NCBI GenBank assembly: GCA_964515555.1
Contig: CAZEVY010000061.1
Location: 1-31,043 of the forward strand
Reading direction: 5' to 3'
DNA length: 31,043 nt
Source of the DNA: CAZEVY01 sp964515555
GTDB lineage: Bacteria; Acidobacteriota; Terriglobia; Bryobacterales; Bryobacteraceae
Position 1 is the first letter of the stretch. Every line of letters starts with the position of its first letter. The notes beneath the pieces were generated by a model. It saw nothing but the letters and a program-made list of their open reading frames with translations. It was not told where the DNA came from and ran no database searches. A program made the translations under genes and the position numbers. Positions 1 to 8,264 of this stretch are shown piece by piece.

Positions 1-113
1 GCACCAACGTCGAGGCCGGCCAGCAAATCCTCAAGGACTCCGGCTTCAACTTCACCGTCGCCGACGGCATGAAGGACGCGGCCGAGAAAGTCGTCAGGTT
101 GGCACGGTCATGA
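1..113 (+). CDS. sucC: succinyl-CoA ligase beta subunit, C-terminal end (partial)
   Basis: Only the last 36 codons are in the window; the reading frame enters at base 3 and ends at the TGA at 111-113. The peptide begins TNVEAGQQIL and ends AAEKVVRLARS, matching the usual C-terminus of the ADP/GDP-forming succinyl-CoA ligase beta subunit, where the last helix carries a DAAxxVV pattern. The stop codon overlaps the ATG of sucD (ATGA), the standard sucCD arrangement, and this context is the main reason for the call. The protein would pair with SucD in the TCA cycle step that converts succinyl-CoA to succinate with substrate-level phosphorylation. The ATP-grasp domain lies outside the window. Confidence 0.88.
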   Translation, partial: TNVEAGQQILKDSGFNFTVADGMKDAAEKVVRLARS

Positions 114-976
114 GCGTCCTGGTCGATCGCGACACGCGCGTCCTGGTGCAGGGCTTCACCGGACGCGAGGCCACGTTCCACGCCGAGCAGTGCATCGCCT
201 ATGGAACGAAGATCGTCGGCGGCGTCGTGCCCGGCAAGGGTGGCCAAAAACATTTGGACCTCCCCGTGTTTGATACAGTCTCGCGCGCCGCTGCCGAAAC
301 AGGCGCCACCGCCTCGGTAATCTTTGTCCCTCCGGCCTTCGCCGCCGACGCCATTCTCGAGGCCGCCGACGCCGGACTCGCGCTGGTGGTCTGCATTACC
401 GAAGGCATTCCCGCCGCCGATATGGTGCGCGCCTGGGAGCTGCTCCGCGGAAGCGCGACGCGCCTGATCGGGCCCAACTGCCCGGGCATCATCTCACCGG
501 GGCAGGCGAAGATCGGCATCATGCCGGGCCGCATACATAAGGAAGGACACGTCGGCGTGGTGTCGCGCTCGGGCACGCTGACCTACGAGGCGGTCGGGCA
601 GTTGACCCGCCTCGGCATCGGGCAGTCGACTTGCATCGGCATCGGCGGCGACCCCATCATCGGCACGAATTTCATCGACGCCATTCAGTTGTTCAACGGC
701 GATCCGGAAACGCACGCCATCGTCATGATCGGCGAGATCGGCGGCGACGCCGAGGAGCGCGCGGCGGCCTACATCGCGGCCAACGTGAAGAAGCCGGTGG
801 TCGGATTCATCGCCGGTCAGACGGCGCCGCCGGGACGACGCATGGGACACGCCGGCGCGATCATCTCAGGCGGGTCGGGCAAAGCCTCCGACAAAATCGC
901 GGCTATGCGCGCCGCCGGAATCGTAGTGTGCGACACGCCCGCCGATATTGGAGAAAAGGTGAAGAGCTGTCTATGA
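110..976 (+). CDS. sucD: succinyl-CoA ligase [ADP-forming] subunit alpha
   Basis: The 288-residue product has the normal length for SucD. The N-terminal CoA-binding Rossmann domain (about residues 1-125) carries VQGFTGREATFH and the GGVVPGKGG loop. The C-terminal ligase domain contains GPNCPGII, the VSRSGTLTYE stretch and the phosphohistidine loop RRMGHAGAII, in which His247 is the expected phosphorylated residue. SucD with SucC makes succinate, CoA and ATP from succinyl-CoA, ADP and phosphate in the cytoplasmic TCA cycle. The start ATG overlaps the sucC stop and the stop TGA overlaps the ATG of ndk, so the three genes are almost certainly cotranscribed and translationally coupled. The identification is secure. 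Confidence 0.97.
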   Translation: MSVLVDRDTRVLVQGFTGREATFHAEQCIAYGTKIVGGVVPGKGGQKHLDLPVFDTVSRAAAETGATASVIFVPPAFAADAILEAADAGLALVVCITEGIPAADMVRAWELLRGSATRLIGPNCPGIISPGQAKIGIMPGRIHKEGHVGVVSRSGTLTYEAVGQLTRLGIGQSTCIGIGGDPIIGTNFIDAIQLFNGDPETHAIVMIGEIGGDAEERAAAYIAANVKKPVVGFIAGQTAPPGRRMGHAGAIISGGSGKASDKIAAMRAAGIVVCDTPADIGEKVKSCL

Positions 977-1392
977 GTGTGGAGAGGACATTGGCGATCG
1001 TGAAACCGGACGCGGTGGCGGCGGGACAAACCGGCGAGATCGTCGCCGCGATCGGAAAAGCGGGCTTCCGCATTCTCGGCCTGCGCATGACGCGGCTGAG
1101 CCAGTTGCAGGCCGAGGCCTTCTACGCAGTGCATCGCGAGCGTCCGTTCTATGCGAGCCTGGTGAAGTTCATGACGGAAGGTCCGGTGGTGGTGATCGCG
1201 CTGGAGCGCGAGAACGCCATTCAGGCCTGGCGCGACCTGATGGGCGCGACCAACCCGGCCAACGCCGCCGAGGGCACCATCCGCAAGCGATTCGCAGCCA
1301 GCATCGAGCGCAACTGCGTCCACGGCTCCGACGCGCCGGACACCGCCGCCGTCGAAGTGCCGTTCTTCTTCTCAGCCTCCGAGCTGGTGTGA
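973..1392 (+). CDS. ndk: nucleoside-diphosphate kinase
   Basis: The 139-residue protein starts MSVERTLAIVKPDAV, the conserved Ndk N-terminus. It contains GATNPANAAEGTIRKRFA and the active-site motif NCVHGSD, with the phosphoacceptor His at residue 117. Ndk moves the gamma phosphate between nucleoside triphosphates and diphosphates and balances NTP and dNTP pools in the cytoplasm. The gene begins inside the sucD stop (ATGA), as in many bacteria where succinyl-CoA ligase and Ndk are linked functionally and genetically. Its stop TGA overlaps the next ATG by one base. All family hallmarks are present; nothing looks unusual. Confidence 0.97.
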   Translation: MSVERTLAIVKPDAVAAGQTGEIVAAIGKAGFRILGLRMTRLSQLQAEAFYAVHRERPFYASLVKFMTEGPVVVIALERENAIQAWRDLMGATNPANAAEGTIRKRFAASIERNCVHGSDAPDTAAVEVPFFFSASELV

Positions 1393-2672
1393 TGATGCGC
1401 GGACCGGCCTTGGTTTTCGTCGCATACGCCTGCGTCGCATACGCGCAGGTCGCCGACGCGCCCGCCAAGCCGGTCGCCGACATCCCGGTGAACACCACCG
1501 AGGCGCTCGCCGGAACATACACTCTGCCCGATCCGCTGACGCTCGCCAATGGCAGGAGGGTCCGCGACGCGAAAACCTGGAACCAGCAACGACACCCCGA
1601 AATCGTGCGCCTGTTCGAGGAACATCAGTTCGGCCGCGCGCCGGCCAAGCCAAAGGACCTGCGCTTCGAGGTCTTCGAGAAGGCCGCGCCCGCGCTGGAT
1701 GGCGCCGCCACACGCCGGCAGGTGACAGTCTACTTCTCAGCCGACCCCGCCGGGCCGAAGATGGACCTGTTGATCTATCTGCCCGCCGCCGCGAACAAGC
1801 CCGTCCCGCTCCTGCTGAATCTTGCCTTCTCGGCCAACTCGGCGACGGTCGACGATCCCGGAGTCAAACCCGGCGAAGTCTGGAATCGCGAGAAGAAGCG
1901 CGCTCCGGCGACCGGGCGCTTTGGGCGGCTGAACGTCAAGCAGATCCTCGAGCGCGGCTTCGGATTCGCCACCGTCTACTACGGCGACATCGACCCGGAC
2001 TTCGACGGCGGCGTTCCATTCGGCGTGCGCAGTCTCTTCCTCAAGCCCGGAGCGACCGCGCCCGCGCCCGACGAGTGGGGATCGATCGCCGCCTGGGCCT
2101 GGGGACTGAGCCGCGCACTCGACTACTTCGAGACCGACCGTGCGGTCGACGCGAAGCGCGTGGCGCTCTTCGGTGTCTCGCGCCTCGGCAAGACCGTGCT
2201 GTGGGCCGGCGCGAGCGACCCGCGCATCGCGCTCGTCATCGCCAGTTGCTCGGGCGAGGGCGGCGCCTCGCTCAGCCGGCGTGACTACGGGGAGCGGATC
2301 AAACACCTCGCCGTTCGCTACGGCTACCAGTTCGCCGGCAATTACGGGAAATACGGCGATAATGTCGACGCATTTCCGGTCGACTCGCACATGCTGATCT
2401 CGCTCATCGCGCCGCGCCCGGTGTTGCTCCAGACCGGCGACACGGACCGCTGGTCCGATCCCAAGGGCGAGTTTCTCGCCGCCGCCGCGGCGGAGCCGGT
2501 CTACCGCCTCCTCGGAATGCGGGGACTGGAGACCGTCGAGATGCCCGCCGCGGGCCGCCCGATCCTCAACACCATCGGCTACTACATGCACGCCGGCGGG
2601 CACGGGACAATTCCCTCGGATTGGGGCATATTCCTGAAGTTCCTGGAGATGCACCTGCGCTCCAAACCGTAG
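1392..2672 (+). CDS. CE15-type glucuronoyl esterase, secreted alpha/beta hydrolase
   Basis: This 426-residue protein looks like a carbohydrate esterase family 15 (4-O-methyl-glucuronoyl methylesterase) enzyme, which cuts ester bonds between lignin and glucuronoxylan in plant cell walls. A hydrophobic N-terminus ending near YAQVADA is a likely signal peptide (about residues 1-20), so it acts outside the cytoplasm. The nucleophile motif GVSRLGK places Ser263. SGEGGASLSRRDYGE follows, with Glu289 where the catalytic acid is expected, and HAGGHG near the end supplies the probable catalytic His404. The ATG overlaps the ndk stop (TGATG); a second ATG lies at 1395. It appears to ride on the sucCD-ndk transcript, which is an odd place for a secreted polysaccharide enzyme. 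A related acetyl xylan esterase function cannot be excluded. Confidence 0.8.
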   Translation: MMRGPALVFVAYACVAYAQVADAPAKPVADIPVNTTEALAGTYTLPDPLTLANGRRVRDAKTWNQQRHPEIVRLFEEHQFGRAPAKPKDLRFEVFEKAAPALDGAATRRQVTVYFSADPAGPKMDLLIYLPAAANKPVPLLLNLAFSANSATVDDPGVKPGEVWNREKKRAPATGRFGRLNVKQILERGFGFATVYYGDIDPDFDGGVPFGVRSLFLKPGATAPAPDEWGSIAAWAWGLSRALDYFETDRAVDAKRVALFGVSRLGKTVLWAGASDPRIALVIASCSGEGGASLSRRDYGERIKHLAVRYGYQFAGNYGKYGDNVDAFPVDSHMLISLIAPRPVLLQTGDTDRWSDPKGEFLAAAAAEPVYRLLGMRGLETVEMPAAGRPILNTIGYYMHAGGHGTIPSDWGIFLKFLEMHLRSKP

Positions 2673-2677
2673 GCGCT

Positions 2678-2716
2678 CGCGCCGCCGGACTCGCCCGAAG
2701 GGCGCGGATCGGCGCG
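2678..2716 (+). terminator. possible terminator hairpin after the esterase gene
   Basis: Just after the esterase stop, an outer pair CGCGCC (2678-2683) / GGCGCG (2711-2716) encloses a tight inner hairpin CGCCC-GAA-GGGCG (2692-2704). Only a short weak T stretch follows. It would end the sucCD-ndk-esterase transcript before the DUF2760/Hsp70 operon. The call rests on folding by eye alone. Confidence 0.35.
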
Positions 2717-2747
2717 CGTTGTATCCTAGCTGATTGAGGTAGCCTCT

Positions 2748-3260
2748 TTGTCCCGAATCTCCCTCGCCTTCCGAGCGTTCTTCTCCATTCTTTTCGGCGG
2801 CAAGCTCGCCGACGACGCCGCCCTCGCCCTCGGCCTCCAGAAGAAGGCCGCGCCCGCTCCCGCGCCCCACAAGGCCACGCCCGCCGACGGCGCCATGCAG
2901 CTCCTCGGCATCCTCCAACGCGAGTCGCGACTGGTCGACTTTCTCATGGAAGACCTCGGCGCCTTCCCCGACGACCAGGTCGGCGCCGCCGTGCGCCCGA
3001 TTCACGAGCAGAGCCGCGCCGCGCTCGCGAGGCACGTCAAGCTGACGCCCATCATCGACGGCGTGGAAGGCACCTACACGCGCCTGCTCTCGATGGACAC
3101 CTCGGCCGTGCGCATCCTCGGCAAGGCCCCCGCCGGCGTCACTGTCGAAGGCGGCACTTTGCGCCACAAAGGGTGGCGCGCCGAGAAGGTGAATCTCCCG
3201 GGCATCGGGCGGGGCGATAACATGAGCGTGGTCGCGCCCGCCGAGATCGAAGTCGAATAG
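2748..3260 (+). CDS. DUF2760 domain-containing protein, partner of the Hsp70-like gene
   Basis: The 170-residue protein carries hallmarks of DUF2760: LLGILQRESRLVDFLMEDLG at about residues 50-70, the segment DDQVGAAVRPIHEQ, the GGTLRHKGWRAEKV motif and a C-terminal VVAPAEIEVE. The biochemical role of the family is unknown. In many genomes it sits directly upstream of an Hsp70-like gene, as here, so it is likely a dedicated cofactor or client of that chaperone. The start is TTG at 2748, supported by GAGGT at 2736-2740, 7 bases upstream; a TATCCT at 2722-2727 could serve as a -10 box. The first 20 residues (ISLAFRAFFSILFGG) are hydrophobic or amphipathic, which suggests membrane contact. The stop TAG overlaps the GTG start of the next gene. 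Confidence 0.85.
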   Translation: MSRISLAFRAFFSILFGGKLADDAALALGLQKKAAPAPAPHKATPADGAMQLLGILQRESRLVDFLMEDLGAFPDDQVGAAVRPIHEQSRAALARHVKLTPIIDGVEGTYTRLLSMDTSAVRILGKAPAGVTVEGGTLRHKGWRAEKVNLPGIGRGDNMSVVAPAEIEVE

Positions 3261-5899
3261 TGCGGCCATTCGTCGGAATCGACCTGGGCACCACCAACTC
3301 GGCGGTCGCCTATATCGACGCGCCCGAGGTTCCCGAAGGTGAGACCCCGCCGGTACACATTTTCGGGATTCCGCAGATGATCGCCGCCGGCGTCGTCGAG
3401 CCGCAGCGTACCCTGCCCTCGTTCCTCTACATCGATCGCGACCCGGTCGCCGGCGTGTGGGCGCGCGAGCAGGGCGCGCTGACTCCGGCGCGCCTGGTGC
3501 ACTCGGCCAAGAGCTGGCTCTCGAATTCCGAAGTCGATCGCACCGCGAAGATTCTCCCGTGGGACGCGCCCGAGGGCGGTCGCCTCTTCTCGCCCGTCGA
3601 GGTTTCCACGCGCCTGCTGGCGCACATGCGCGACGCCTGGGACGCTTCGCAGCCCCAGCCGATGGGCGCGCACGAAGTCGTGCTCACCGTGCCCGCGTCG
3701 TTCGAGGAGGAGGCGCGCGAGCTGACGGTCGCCGCCGCGCGCGAGGCCGGCATCGCGAATCTCACTCTGATCGAGGAGCCCGCCGCGGCCTTCTACGCCT
3801 GGATCGCGGGACACCTCGCCGAGTCGCGCCGCGAATTGCGCGACGGCATGACGGTGCTCGTCTGCGACGTTGGCGGCGGCACCAGCGATTTCACGCTCAT
3901 CCGCGTCGCGCGCGACGGCGACCAGGTCGACTTCACGCGCACCGCCGTCGGCAGGCACCTGTTGCTCGGCGGCGACAACCTCGACCTGGCGCTGAGCTGG
4001 CTCGCCGAATCCAAGCTCGGCAAGCAGCTTTCCATCCGCCAGCGCAGCGCGCTGCGGCGGCAGTGCTGCTCCGCGAAAGAGCGGCTGCTCGGCAACCCCG
4101 ATCTCGCGAAAGCCGAGATCACCGTCCTCGGCGCCGGGTCGTCGCTGATCGGCGGCACGCTGCGCACCGAAATTCTCCGCGGCGAGGCCCTCGAAGTCGC
4201 GCTCGACGGATTCCTCCCGCTCTGCGGCGCCGATGAGCGTCCCGCCGAAGACAAGCTCAGCCCGTTTCGAGAGACCGGACTCCCCTACGTCGCCGACCCC
4301 GCTGTGACGCGTCATCTCGCGGCCTTCCTCGCCGACGCCGGCGGCGCGCGCCCCGACGCCATTCTCTTCAACGGCGGATTCTTCATCCCGGAGATTTGCC
4401 GCCGCCGTGTCGCCGACGCGGTGGAGAAATGGAATGGCCAACGTCCGGTGATTCTCGAGAATCGCGACCTCGATCTCGCCGTGGCCGTCGGCGCGGCTTA
4501 CTACAACTGGGTGCGCGCGACGGGCCAGGGACTGCGCGTCCGCGGCGGTCTTCCGCGCACCTATTATCTCGGCCTCGACTCAGCCGACGGTATCCGCGCC
4601 GTGTGTCTGGTACCCCGCGGCGCCGAAGAGGGAGCGACTCTCCAGCTCGATCGCGAGGGACTGCAACTGGTCGCCAACAAGCCGGTGTCGTTCCGGCTTT
4701 ACAGTTCGGTGGCGCCGTCCGGGCACGCGATCGGCGATGTCGTCGAGTTCGCGCCGAGCGCCGTCGAGGAAGGACTGCTTCACCTGCACGCGCCGCTGAA
4801 CGCGCTCATCCGTTACGGCAAGCCGGGCGAGGAGCAGCGCGTGCCGGTGCGCATTGGCGCTCATCTCACGGCCATCGGCACCCTCGATTTGTGGGCCGAA
4901 TCCCTGGCCGACGCCCATCGCTGGCGATTGCAGTTCGAGCTGCGCAAGGCCGCCGCCGAAAAGCCCGCGCGGCCCGCGGCCGTAGTCGCCGACGAGGCCG
5001 TCGCCGCCGGCGAAGCGCTCATCCGCGACGCTTTCGACCGCCGCACGCTCGCGCCCGAAGAGTTGCCCGCGAAGCTGGAGCAGACGCTGGCGCTCGGTCG
5101 CGCCGCCTGGCCGATCGGGGCCATCCGCCGATTCGCCGACGTGTTCCTCGCACTCGCCGCAACGCGCGCGGCGACCGCGGCCATGGAGACTCGATGGCTG
5201 AACCTGTGCGGTCTCTGCCTGCGTCCCGGCTTCGGATATCCCGGCGACGAGGACCGCGTCGAGCTGGCGCGCAAGGCGCTCGCCGGCGGGCTCGCCTTCG
5301 GCAACCAGACGCAAAACCAGATCGAGTGGTGGATCTACTGGGGCCGCGTCGCCGGCGGACTCAATCGCGCTGAGCAGGCCAGGCTCTACCAGTCGCTCGC
5401 GCCGGTGCTCGCCCCGAAGAAAGGCGAGCGCGTGCGCGTGAACACCAGCCTGCTTCGCGAGATGTGGCGCGCGGCGGCGAGCCTGGAGCTGCTGCCGCCG
5501 CTGACGCGCACCGATCTGGGCGAGCGGCTCATCGAGCGCATCCAGACCGCCGACTACCGCGAGAGTGAGCTATGGTGTCTGGCGCGCATCGGCGCGCGCG
5601 AGCTCTTCTACGGCCCCTCGAACCACGTACTGCCGTCCGCGACCGCCGCCCGCTGGGCCGAGGCGCTCCTGAAGATCCCGAAAGCCGCCGAGACCGCCGT
5701 GCTGCTCGCGCGGCGCACCGGCGACGGCGCCCGCGATCTCGCGCCCGGCAGCCTGGAGCTGATCCGCCGCAGTATCGCGAAACACGAAAAGGCCGCCGAA
5801 CTCACCGCGATCCTCGACGGCGAGGCTCGCCGCGACCTGGAGTCCATGAGCCGCGTCTTCGGCGAGGAGCTGCCGAGCGGCCTGAAGCTGGACGCGTGA
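3260..5899 (+). CDS. Hsp70 family protein with C-terminal DUF3731 region
   Basis: The 879-residue protein opens with the Hsp70/actin phosphate-1 motif GIDLGTTNSAVAYID (Asp8). It keeps the hinge EEPAAAFYAW and the phosphate-2 motif CDVGGGTSDFTLI (Asp203), so an ATPase domain spans about residues 1-420. ILFNGGFF corresponds to the adenosine-binding region. After about residue 420 there is no recognisable DnaK substrate-binding domain and no EEVD-like tail. A long, mostly helical C-terminal half (about 550-870) fits DUF3731, a region known from this Hsp70 subgroup. GTG start at 3260 overlaps the DUF2760 stop (TAGTG), which suggests translational coupling. It is probably a specialised chaperone-like ATPase acting with the DUF2760 protein; the client is unknown. 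The stop overlaps the thiL ATG. Confidence 0.88.
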   Translation: MRPFVGIDLGTTNSAVAYIDAPEVPEGETPPVHIFGIPQMIAAGVVEPQRTLPSFLYIDRDPVAGVWAREQGALTPARLVHSAKSWLSNSEVDRTAKILPWDAPEGGRLFSPVEVSTRLLAHMRDAWDASQPQPMGAHEVVLTVPASFEEEARELTVAAAREAGIANLTLIEEPAAAFYAWIAGHLAESRRELRDGMTVLVCDVGGGTSDFTLIRVARDGDQVDFTRTAVGRHLLLGGDNLDLALSWLAESKLGKQLSIRQRSALRRQCCSAKERLLGNPDLAKAEITVLGAGSSLIGGTLRTEILRGEALEVALDGFLPLCGADERPAEDKLSPFRETGLPYVADPAVTRHLAAFLADAGGARPDAILFNGGFFIPEICRRRVADAVEKWNGQRPVILENRDLDLAVAVGAAYYNWVRATGQGLRVRGGLPRTYYLGLDSADGIRAVCLVPRGAEEGATLQLDREGLQLVANKPVSFRLYSSVAPSGHAIGDVVEFAPSAVEEGLLHLHAPLNALIRYGKPGEEQRVPVRIGAHLTAIGTLDLWAESLADAHRWRLQFELRKAAAEKPARPAAVVADEAVAAGEALIRDAFDRRTLAPEELPAKLEQTLALGRAAWPIGAIRRFADVFLALAATRAATAAMETRWLNLCGLCLRPGFGYPGDEDRVELARKALAGGLAFGNQTQNQIEWWIYWGRVAGGLNRAEQARLYQSLAPVLAPKKGERVRVNTSLLREMWRAAASLELLPPLTRTDLGERLIERIQTADYRESELWCLARIGARELFYGPSNHVLPSATAARWAEALLKIPKAAETAVLLARRTGDGARDLAPGSLELIRRSIAKHEKAAELTAILDGEARRDLESMSRVFGEELPSGLKLDA

Positions 5900-6759
5900 T
5901 GGGCGAGATCGATCTCATCGCACGCCTCCGACGCCGGACCCCGCGAGCGCACCCCGGCGTCATCCGCGGCATCGGCGACGACTGCGCCATCCTCCGCCCC
6001 CGAGCCGGCGAAGACCTCCTCGTCACCACCGACATGCTGATCGAGGACGTGCACTTTCGCCGCTCCATGCCGCCCGAGGCTGTCGGACGGCGCGCGCTCA
6101 CGCGGGCCTTGAGCGACATCGCCGCGATGGGCGGCGCGCCGCGATGGGCGCTAGTGTCGCTCGCTCTCACAAAATGGTCCGGCGACCGCTGGCTCGACGC
6201 CTTCTACCGCGGATTCCTCGCCGTGGCGCGCGAAACACGCACCTCGCTCATCGGCGGCGACCTGGCGCGCGCGGCGAAAGTCTCGGCCGACGTTGTGGTC
6301 ATCGGCGTTGTCCCAGCCGGCTCGGCGCTCCGGCGCGACGGCGCGCGGCCCGGCGATCGCATCTATGTTTCAGGCGCCCTCGGACGGCCCTGGACGGTCG
6401 AGCCGCAGCCCCGCCTCGCGCTTGGTCGATATCTGCGCGGACGCGCCACGGCGGCGATGGACCTCAGCGACGGCCTTTCGCTCGACCTGCACCGCCTGTG
6501 CCTGGAGTCGCGCGTGTCGGCGTCGATCGACCTGCCGCTGCCCTCGTGGCCCGACGCCACGCTCGACGCCGCGCTCCACGGCGGCGAGGACTACGAGCTG
6601 CTGTTCACCGCCCGCCCGTCGACGAAAATCCCCACGCGGCATCGCGGGGTCGCGCTGACGACCCTTGGCACGATTCGCCGCGGCCGCCCGGGCCGCGTGA
6701 CATTCATGGGCCGCCCGCTCGCGCCGAAAGGATGGGATCATTTCGCCGAATCGCGGTAG
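5899..6759 (+). CDS. thiL: thiamine-monophosphate kinase
   Basis: ThiL phosphorylates thiamine monophosphate to thiamine diphosphate, the last step of vitamin B1 cofactor synthesis, in the cytoplasm. The 286-residue product shows the family motifs in order: GIGDDCAIL (Asp27, Asp28), TTDMLIEDVHF, ALSDIAAMGG, SLIGGDLAR, AAMDLSDGLSLDLHRLC and GGEDYELLF. It is a little shorter than the roughly 320 residues of enterobacterial ThiL, mainly between the GDR-x-YVSG segment and MDLSDG, where the spacer is short. The ATG at 5899 overlaps the Hsp70 stop (TGATG), so it is cotranscribed with the chaperone pair, with no evident functional link. I saw no TPP riboswitch upstream. Confidence 0.95.
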   Translation: MGEIDLIARLRRRTPRAHPGVIRGIGDDCAILRPRAGEDLLVTTDMLIEDVHFRRSMPPEAVGRRALTRALSDIAAMGGAPRWALVSLALTKWSGDRWLDAFYRGFLAVARETRTSLIGGDLARAAKVSADVVVIGVVPAGSALRRDGARPGDRIYVSGALGRPWTVEPQPRLALGRYLRGRATAAMDLSDGLSLDLHRLCLESRVSASIDLPLPSWPDATLDAALHGGEDYELLFTARPSTKIPTRHRGVALTTLGTIRRGRPGRVTFMGRPLAPKGWDHFAESR

Positions 6760-6779
6760 TATCTAGACAGGAATGGCCG

Positions 6780-6974
6780 ATGAAGACTCCCGGGACCAGT
6801 GACCCGCCCGCGAGCACGCTCGAAGAACTCCGCGCGGCGATCGACCAGGCGGATCGAAACGTCGAGATGGGGCGATTCACCGATCATGCGCCCGAGTCCA
6901 TGCCGGACCTCGCGCGGACAATTAAGGATCGCGCCCGCCGGCGCAGTGAGAATGGAAAACCGAAGGACCCATGA
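6780..6974 (+). CDS. small antitoxin of a ParD/ParE-type toxin-antitoxin pair
   Basis: A 64-residue acidic/helical protein begins MKTPGTSDPPASTLEELR and ends in a basic tail RARRRSENGKPKDP. An AGGA ribosome-binding site lies 7-8 bases upstream of the ATG, and the stop overlaps the toxin start (ATGA), the usual antitoxin-toxin order. The sequence is too divergent to name the family from the peptide alone. The call rests on size, gene order and the identity of the downstream RelE/ParE-fold toxin. It would neutralise the toxin by direct binding and probably repress its own promoter, although the helical LEELRAAIDQADRNVEMG segment is not a clear DNA-binding motif. Confidence 0.75.
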   Translation: MKTPGTSDPPASTLEELRAAIDQADRNVEMGRFTDHAPESMPDLARTIKDRARRRSENGKPKDP

Positions 6975-7264
6975 AGGCCGTTCGCCTGTCGGCGGACGCC
7001 GAGGAAGACCTCGACGGGATTTGGCTCTATGTCGCCGAACGGGGTGACGACTCGGCAGCCAACCGTTTGCTCGACGAAATCACTTCCTGCTTCGCGATGT
7101 TCGCGAGACACCCGGAAATCGGCGGGCCCCGCGACGAGCTCAAGCGGGGCGTCCGAAGTCACGCAGTCGGCAACTACGTGATCTTCTATCGCATTCGGGA
7201 ATCCGCGGTCGTCATTCTTCGCGTCCTGCACGGCGCGCGCGATGTTGGCGCGCAAGTTCAATGA
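6971..7264 (+). CDS. type II toxin, RelE/ParE family
   Basis: The 97-residue protein has the ParE layout. An N-terminal strand and helix LSADAEEDLDGIWLYVAERGDD is followed by a second helix (AANRLLDEITSCFAMFARHPEIGG). A beta-sheet core follows with LKRGVRSHAVGNYVIFYRI and the final strand VVILRVLHGARD. The R-x-H-x-V-G-x-Y-x-I-F-Y pattern and the terminal ILRVLHGARD are typical of ParE-like toxins, many of which poison DNA gyrase, while RelE relatives cut mRNA at the ribosome; which target applies here cannot be told. The start overlaps the antitoxin stop, and its own stop overlaps the ATG of the methyltransferase gene, so the module sits inside an operon-like run. Confidence 0.9.
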   Translation: MKAVRLSADAEEDLDGIWLYVAERGDDSAANRLLDEITSCFAMFARHPEIGGPRDELKRGVRSHAVGNYVIFYRIRESAVVILRVLHGARDVGAQVQ

Positions 7265-8256
7265 CGGAACCCGACCCCCGCCTCGTCATCGACCTCATCG
7301 AGGCTTTCCGCCGATCCAAGACCATGTTCGCCGCCGTCGAGCTCGGCGTATTCGACCGCCTCGCCGCCGCACCGCTCACCGCCGCCGAACTCGCCGACTC
7401 CACCGATCTCGACGCCGCCACCCGGCTCCTCGACGCCTGCGTCTCGCTCGGTCTCCTGGCGTGCGACGGCGGCCGCTACTCAAACACCGCGGCCGCGCAG
7501 ACCTACCTGACCCGATCCAGCCCGCACACGCTCGCCGGCTACATCCTCTACTCCAACAGCGCGCTGTTCCGGCTGTGGGCGAATCTCGAGGACGCCGTCC
7601 GCGAAGGGTCGAACCGCTGGAAGCAGACCTTCGGTTGGGAAGGCCCGATCTTCGACCACTTCTTCAAGACCGAGCAGGCGACGCGCGATTTCCTCCTCGG
7701 CATGCACGGCTTCGGCCTGCTCTCCAGTCCCGCCGTGGTCGCGGCCTTCGATCTCTCGGGCTTCCGCCGCCTGGTCGACCTCGGCGGCGCCACCGGGCAC
7801 CTCGCCGCCGCGGCCCGCGCGCGCTACCCAAATCTCGAGGCCGCCGTCTTCGACCTGCCGCGCGTCGTCGGCTCCGTGCACGAGTTCGTCCAAGGCACGC
7901 GCGTCGAGCTCATTGCGGGCGACTTCTTCGCCGATCCCCTGCCCCCCGCCGATCTCTACGGGCTCGGCCAGATTCTCCACGACTGGACCGAGGAAAAGAT
8001 CCGGCGTCTGCTCGAGCGCATCTTCCAGGCCTTGCCCTCCGGCGGCGCGCTCCTCATCGCCGAGCGCCTGCTCGATGACGACAAACGCGGGCCGGTGTCG
8101 ACGCACATGCAGTCGCTCAACATGCTGGTGTGCACCGAAGGCAAGGAGCGCACCCCCGCCGAATACCAGGCCCTGCTGCGCGATGCCGGTTTCACGCGCG
8201 TCGAAGCCAGGCGGACCGGCACGCCGCGAGACGCCGTGCTCGCGCACAGGACATAA
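7261..8256 (+). CDS. SAM-dependent O-methyltransferase (acetylserotonin O-methyltransferase-like)
   Basis: The 331-residue protein has the two-domain build of plant-type/COMT-like small-molecule O-methyltransferases. A winged-helix dimerisation domain (about 1-100: FRRSKTMFAAVELGVFDRLAAAPLTAAELAD) precedes a Rossmann catalytic domain. The SAM-binding motif is LVDLGGATGHLA around Asp173, and ILHDWTEEK contains His240, the position of the catalytic base in this family. GALLIAERLLDDD and FTRVEARRTGTP complete the fold. Related bacterial enzymes methylate hydroxyl groups of aromatic or polyketide-like compounds; the substrate here is unknown and no other biosynthetic gene is next to it. The ATG overlaps the toxin stop. 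Confidence 0.88.
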   Translation: MTEPDPRLVIDLIEAFRRSKTMFAAVELGVFDRLAAAPLTAAELADSTDLDAATRLLDACVSLGLLACDGGRYSNTAAAQTYLTRSSPHTLAGYILYSNSALFRLWANLEDAVREGSNRWKQTFGWEGPIFDHFFKTEQATRDFLLGMHGFGLLSSPAVVAAFDLSGFRRLVDLGGATGHLAAAARARYPNLEAAVFDLPRVVGSVHEFVQGTRVELIAGDFFADPLPPADLYGLGQILHDWTEEKIRRLLERIFQALPSGGALLIAERLLDDDKRGPVSTHMQSLNMLVCTEGKERTPAEYQALLRDAGFTRVEARRTGTPRDAVLAHRT

Positions 8257-8264
8257 TAGCCTCC

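Noticed and set aside
5880..5899. A TPP riboswitch controlling thiL
   Set aside because: thiL starts inside the stop codon of the Hsp70 gene, with no room for an aptamer and no matching conserved sequence.
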